Assembly (NCBI RefSeq): GCF_030272615.1
Contig: NC_081410.1
Coordinates: forward strand, 146,220,349 to 146,284,348
DNA: 64,000 nucleotides
Reading direction: 5' to 3'
From: Cryptomeria japonica
Taxonomy: Eukaryota > Streptophyta > Pinopsida > Cupressales > Cupressaceae
The stretch's first letter is position 1. Every line of letters begins with the position of its first letter. The position numbers and the translations under genes are program-made. This document shows positions 59,503-64,000 of the stretch, piece after piece. The notes below the pieces were generated by a model. That model was not told the origin of the DNA, made no database searches, and worked only from the letters and a program-made list of their open reading frames with translations.

Positions 59503-60205
59503 TGTTAATTTTAGGTAATCAAATGTTAATTTAAGTGATTAGATTATAATCAGACAGTGAATAACCAGTAGCAGCAATAAAGCATAAGACAAAAGACACC
59601 AATACCCTGGGAAAACCTCCCTCTTGGAGGTGAAAAACCCAACCTCAAACGTAATATGTATTATCTTAAATGTAGGCAATTTACAAGGCAATGACTTACT
59701 CAGATTGTTGTTCAATATATCAGTGAGAATTGCAGCCCTTCATCAACAACAGATGGTTAGGAGTAGCAGCAGATGTCTAGATCAAATTCACCACAAAACA
59801 ATCTACCTTGTAGAGTTCATACAATCGCCTTATACCAATTCGCATGAGGAAGGATCGTTGCTAGGAGAGAAGATAGCATTTGTGTTCAAATGACTTCATC
59901 TTGGAGTGGTTATATATCAACCTTTTCGCGCCAATCATCCTCAAGTCGGCTTGCATTTCTATTGAATTATGTTATATTGTCATTGTACATTTCCCACGTT
60001 AGACATTTGGGTCCAGCCCAATAATTATTGAATTGCCTTCCACGTTACATTTGGGTCCAGCCCAATAACACATTGAATTGCCTTCCACGTTACATTTGGG
60101 TCCAGCCCAATAACACATTTACATAATAGATAATACATGTGTATTTCAACTGTCATTGACAACATTAAAATACAATAGGTATCTGAGCTAGCTACTATTT
60201 CAACA
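59503..60205 (-). repeat. 3' LTR of the copia element
   Basis: The - strand LTR starts TGTTGAAATAGTAG right after the polypurine tract and ends CCTAAAATTAACA. TATATAACC near 59910 is a likely TATA box. It contains a tandem repeat (59998-60120) and a CCTCC-AAGAG-GGAGG hairpin with TTTTCCCAGGGTA at 59603-59630. The pentamer after the end is TAAAT (59498-59502); the other TSD copy is out of the window. Confidence 0.85.
59998..60120 (-). repeat. 45-bp tandem repeat in the copia LTR
   Basis: About 2.6 copies of a unit containing TTTGGGTCCAGCCCAATAA and GAATTGCCTTCCACGTTACA, period 45. Two units are nearly identical; the first carries a few differences. They sit in U3, upstream of the TATA box, where copia enhancers are found. 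Confidence 0.88.
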
Positions 60206-60222
60206 CTCCCTCTTAGCTAGGG
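60206..60222 (-). other. Polypurine tract of the copia element
   Basis: The - strand reads CCTAGCTAAGAGGGAG immediately before the LTR start TGTTGAAA. The purine-rich AAGAGGGAG is the primer site for plus-strand synthesis. Confidence 0.75.
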
Positions 60223-60260
60223 AGGATCACTGCCACTTGTCATCATCCATTCATGACTTT

Positions 60261-60480
60261 CATCTTGCATTGCCCGAAAGAGTGAATGTATAAGCTTTAT
60301 AGAGTATACCTGCAATAAAACACATAAATATCATGAACTCATTTCATGATGTCCATCTTGCATTGCCCACAGAGGGTGGAAGAGGTCTTACACCTCAGCC
60401 TTCTCCCAGAGGACACACTGTCACCTTGCATTGCTTGCAGAGGGTGACTCCACCTTGGATTGCCCGCAAAGGGTGGAGGA
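60261..60480 (-). repeat. Four dispersed copies of a 24-bp motif
   Basis: CTTGCATTGCCCGAAAGAGTG-like motifs occur at 60263, 60356, 60424 and 60453 with variants such as TTGCCCACAGAGGGTG. They lie between the RNase H stop and the polypurine tract. Confidence 0.75.
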
Positions 60481-60610
60481 TGCAACCTGAATTGCATCAC
60501 TAAGATTGAGACTCCCTCTCAATCAATGCTATGTTCTCCACAATTCCAAGCTTCTCTCTAAAGTACTCAAACTTCACTCGAGCTGGAGGCATGGTGAGAA
60601 CATCTGAAAC

Positions 60611-61201
60611 CTATTCATCAATGCTGATATATTTCAGTTGGATGGCACCTTTTTGTGCCATATCACGAATGTAGTGATAATGAGTTTCCACATGTTTTGA
60701 CTTTTCATGAAACACGGGATTATTAGACATTTTAATACTAGACATTTTAATACAACTCTGATTATCACAATAAATAACAGTGGATTCCCAAGGTTGTCCA
60801 AACAACCCAGCAAGAAGCTTGCGAAGGCAAATTGCTTCTCTAGTTGCCACACTTGAAGCAATGTATTCAGCTTCTGCAGTACTTAATGCAACTGAGGACA
60901 GTTTTCTACTGGCCCAAGAGATCATAGCAAAACCCAAGCTGAAACAGATTCCTAAAGTGCTTTTCCGGTCAGTAACACTTCCGGCCCAATTAGAATCAGA
61001 GTAACCTTCCAAATTGATTACTGTGTTGATTGGATGCTTCAGGCCATAGCCAACTGTTCCACGCAAGTATCTCAGGATGTGCTTGGCTGCCACCAAGTGA
61101 ACATGCTTTGGCTGGTTCATGAATTGGTTAAGTGCGCTCACTGCATAGCAAATATCTGGTCTAGTGTTGACTAGATACATCAAGGATCCAATCAACTGCA
61201 T
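60611..61201 (-). pseudogene. Copia RNase H domain
   Basis: The 196-codon frame shows the copia connection (LIGSLMYLVNTRPDICYAVS, HLVAAKHILRYLRGT) and RNase H active-site blocks: YSDSNWAG, STAEAEYIA and YCDNQSC. A 15-bp duplication (60725-60754) inserted five residues after NQSCIKMS. A TAG at about 60608 replaces the usual glutamine and cuts off the conserved QVADVLTK-like tail. Confidence 0.88.
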
Positions 61202-61640
61202 GTACTTGAAGGATCTGCAAAATCAGAGTTAGCTGCAGAAATACTCAACTTCTTCAAGTTAGTTTCCATAGGAGTAGACATAGGTTTACAATCCATTATA
61301 CCAAATCTTTTCAATATATCAATAGTATATTTACCTTGACTTAGAATAATTTCATTAGGTCTTTGCCACTCTTCTAACTCTAGAAAGTAATGCATTAGAT
61401 CTAGATCCTTCATTTCAAATTCAATAGCTAATTCTTTCTTACACCTAATAATGAGACTATCTTTACTAGTTAGAAATAAATCATCCACATATAGAACCAA
61501 AATTAGCATTTCACAATTAAATACTTTAAAGTAAATGTTAAGATCAGCATCATTCTTATAAAATCCTAAGCTAAGTAAGTACTTTCAATTCTTTCATACC
61601 AAGCTCTAGGAGCTTGCTTGAGGCCGTAGAGAGCTTTCTT
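61192..61640 (-). pseudogene. Copia reverse transcriptase, C-terminal part
   Basis: The frame 61509-61192 begins MLILVLYVDDLFLTSKDSLI and so retains the catalytic YVDD box. It then shows MKDLDLMHYFLELEEWQ and LSQGKYTIDILKRFGIMDCK. The piece between this frame and the upstream one (61640-61510, containing [17 protein letters not shown]-like sequence) is frameshifted. Confidence 0.85.
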
Positions 61641-63205
61641 CAATCTGCACACATATGAGTCTTTCTATTATGAATCTCATAACCTTCAGGTTGTTCAATA
61701 TAGACTTCCTCCTCAATAACACCATTAAGGAAGGTAGTCTTTACATCCATTTGATGTACTTTCCAACCTTTAGCTGCAACAATAGCTACAATAGTTCTAA
61801 TGAAAGTATATCTAGCAACAGGAGCAAATGTTTCTTCATAATCTATGTCTTTCTTTTGAGAAAAACCGCGAGCTACAAATCTAGCTTTATATATCTCTAT
61901 ACTACCATCAGCAGCATGTTTAATTTTAAACAGCCATTTGGAAGAAACAACAGACTTACCTTTAGGTCTACGCACAACATCCCAGACATCATTCTTGATG
62001 ATGGATTGATACTCTTCGTCCATAGCTAACTTCCATGCTTGCTGGTTCATAGCTTCTTCTATGCTGGATGGTTCAGCCTCAATGATGTTGCACATCATTG
62101 CAACATAGTTGGAGAGCTTCTGAGGTCTCTTACTTTCTCTGAAAGTGCCACTAAGAGCTGCAAACTTTTCTGCATCTTGAATTGTGCTTCTAACCCAAAG
62201 TGGTATTTTCTTGCTAACTACAGTATCTCTAGGTCGATCAATTGGAACTAGAGGCTCAGGAGGATCATCATGCTCAATAGGTTCAGGTGGCTCAATAGAC
62301 TCCCTCTGAATATCAGGGTTAGTATCAATATCCATATCTTGATTATCGTTAACTTCTTTATCATTATCCATAAGAGAACCTTTAGATTTTTTGAAAGCAA
62401 TATTTTTTTCAAAGGTGACATCCCTACTTACCTCAATATACCTTTGACTGGGAATGTAGATGCGAAATGCCTTGGAAGATTCACTATATCCAACAAGGAT
62501 ACCCTTCTTCCCGGAAGGCTCTAACTTAGTCCTCTTTTCCTTTGGCACATGAACATAGATAGGATTTCCAAAAAAACTCAGGTGGCTGATATCTGGTTTG
62601 ACTCTAGTGAAAGCTTCCTCGGGAGTTATATTCTTCAGGACACGATGAGGGCATCTATTTTGAATGTACACTGCAATCTTAGATGCTTCGGCCCATAAGG
62701 AGGTCTGCAAGTCCTGATCGTGAATCATAGCTTTGACAGCTTCAACAATGGCTCTATTCTTTCTTTCAACTACACCATTTTGCTGAGGATTATAGGGAAC
62801 GCAAAACTCCCTCTTAATTCCTGTTTCTACACAAAAGTCATTGAAGCCACTTGAGGTGTATTCACCTCCATTGTTAGATCTTAACACTTTAATCCTTTTA
62901 CCAGACATATTTTCAGCCAAAGCTTTAAATTCTTTGAACCTACTCAACACTTCATCAGATTCTTTAGATTTTAGAAAGTAAATCCAAGTCTTTCTAGAGA
63001 AATCATCTATAAATGTAACATAGTATAGAGATCCGCTAGGTGAAGGAACAAACATGGGTCCACATAGATCAGAATGAACAAGTGCTAATTTTTCCTTAGC
63101 TCTACTTTCACTTTTATGAAATGGGCTTTTAGTGTTTTTACCTAATGCACAACCTTTGCAAGCATCATCATGAGATTGATTAAGTTTAGGCATACCTTTA
63201 ACCAT
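61640..63205 (-). pseudogene. Copia integrase and N-terminal RT
   Basis: The 521-codon frame starts with the CC half of the integrase zinc finger (CKGCALGKNTKSPF). The catalytic core follows: HSDLCGPM, then LRSNNGGEYTS where the second acidic residue of D-D-E is N, then NGVVERKNRA. A hinge with acidic linker (about residues 285-330) precedes reverse transcriptase blocks WKLAMDEEYQSI, ARFVARGFSQKKDIDYEETF and KVHQMDVKTTFLNGVIEEE. A stop at about 61640 ends the frame within RT. Confidence 0.9.
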
Positions 63206-63324
63206 CTTTTCAAGACAGGAAGTGCCTGATAGTGAAGATGGTCGAGCCTTCTATGCCATAGTTCGCAAGATTCAGGGGCTTCATGAATGAGTGCTCGAAT
63301 GGTGTTAGCTGAAAGCTTATACAA
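63142..63324 (-). pseudogene. Copia pre-integrase fragment
   Basis: SCELWHRRLDHLHYQALPVL supplies the two histidines of the HHCC zinc finger. The cysteines are in the other frame starting at 63205 (CKGC), so a one- or two-base frameshift near 63200 separates the halves. Confidence 0.82.
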
Positions 63325-63391
63325 ACTATCATATCTATTTCCAATAACACAAGTAGTTTTAGTACTAGATTTCTTAGGCCATGCAAGTACT

Positions 63392-64000
63392 TTACCCTAA
63401 AAAAAATGCTATTTGATAAGCTTTATCTTCTAGGGCAGAAATATAAATTAAATTCCTCTTAATTCCAAGGACAAATAAAATATCACTAAGATGCAAGGAC
63501 ATGCCAGATTCTAAATTTAAAGAAGTGCTACCAAAACCTCTTGCCGAATACTGAGCATCATCACCAATTACCACATGAAGGTTGGACTCTTTCTCCATCA
63601 AGTCTGAGAGATGCTCTCGATATCCCGTGATGTGTCTAGATGCACCACCATCTATCAACCAAGTGTTACTATCAGTTGGCACATTGCTGGACAAGGCAGA
63701 AATGAAGAGATAGTCTTCATTATCCTCTGAGTTTGCAGCTTCATTCAGGTTGGCCTCTACTTGCATGGGCGAATTTTGACATTCTTTGGCATAATGTCCA
63801 AACTTGTTGCATCTGAAGCAACAAACACGTGTAAGATCCCTTGGCTTCTTCCTTGGATCGAAAGTAGGAGGTCTAAAGTCTCTATGTCTTTTGAAGTTGT
63901 TCTTGTTCCAATGGCCTCCCTTTCTTCTAACAGGTTGAGATGCAAGCACATGTTGATCTTCTCCATGAGAGCCTTTACGCATTTCTCTGGCACCAAGACA
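63392..64000 (-). pseudogene. Copia Gag C-terminus and protease
   Basis: The zinc knuckle CFRCNKFGHYAKEC (CX2CX4HX4C) is intact. The protease block reads WLIDGGASRHITG, where the active-site D-S-G triplet has become D-G-G. An LSDLM...VVIGDD block and a hydrophobic LHLSDILFVLGIKRNLI block follow, typical of copia protease. The N-terminal Gag lies beyond the right edge of the window. Confidence 0.87.

Larger units (their letters stand above)
59503..64000 (-). mobile_element. Ty1/copia element, 3' part, off right edge
   Basis: Gag knuckle, protease, integrase, reverse transcriptase and RNase H follow in copia order on the - strand, ending in a polypurine tract and LTR at 59503-60205. The 5' LTR and Gag start lie beyond 64000. 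Several frameshifts, stops and catalytic substitutions show it is dead. Its LTR lineage is shared with the solo LTR at 89-1034. Confidence 0.92.

Noticed and set aside
1-64000. Bacterial or phage system in the window
   Set aside because: Spliced plant genes, plant retrotransposons and absence of compact operons exclude this.

Overview
The window looks like repeat-rich nuclear DNA of a land plant, and I infer a gymnosperm (conifer-like). The reasons are spliced plant genes with introns of 10 to 18 kb or more, dense plant retrotransposons of many ages, and frequent solo LTRs. There are no prokaryotic gene clusters, rRNA genes, canonical free-standing tRNA genes or CRISPR arrays. Most of the 64 kb is transposon sequence or unrecognised AT-rich DNA.

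Two host genes can be read, and they converge. Gene 1 (+ strand) is the 3' part of a TlyA-type (FtsJ-fold) rRNA methyltransferase. Three exons lie at 6798-6884, 24415-24459 and 35303-35440. All junctions are phase 0 with AG|GT context, and introns of 17,530 and 10,843 bp separate the exons. Earlier exons are presumably left of the window. Gene 2 (- strand) is the 3' end of an SRFR1-like gene, with exons at 49393-49490, 49109-49223 and 48788-48976. Its earlier exons were not found and are probably beyond the right edge or in an intron of at least 14.5 kb.

Layout: 1-3534 holds LTRs and LTR-retrotransposon remnants, including a solo LTR with a perfect 5-bp TSD. 4250-5325 holds a LINE ORF1 scrap and a tRNA-derived SINE. 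6885-24414 (intron A) holds three solo LTRs, a Ty3/gypsy LTR-gag-protease relic with nested insertions, a hAT MITE and a five-exon, degenerate hAT transposase. 24460-35302 (intron B) holds a second, more decayed hAT transposase and two tandem duplications. 36856-40840 holds a 231-bp duplication whose second unit was hit by two ORF1-only LINE copies. 40969-47556 is a complete gag-only, non-autonomous Ty3-like element. 51772-52103 is a tiny LTR element (TRIM/SMART class) whose 134-bp LTRs each contain a tRNA-like pol III unit. 52500-58090 is a decayed full-length LINE. 58115-59460 is a palindrome split by a 1,043-bp hAT-like element with an 8-bp TSD. 59503-64000 is the 3' LTR and most of the pol of a Ty1/copia element running off the right edge.

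The most unusual item is the TRIM with tRNA-like LTRs, which parallels the 5S-carrying Cassandra TRIMs. Next are the giant-intron methyltransferase gene and the pair of ORF1-only LINEs at one target. I did not find a new enzymatic or defence system. All family calls come from reading motifs, without database searches.
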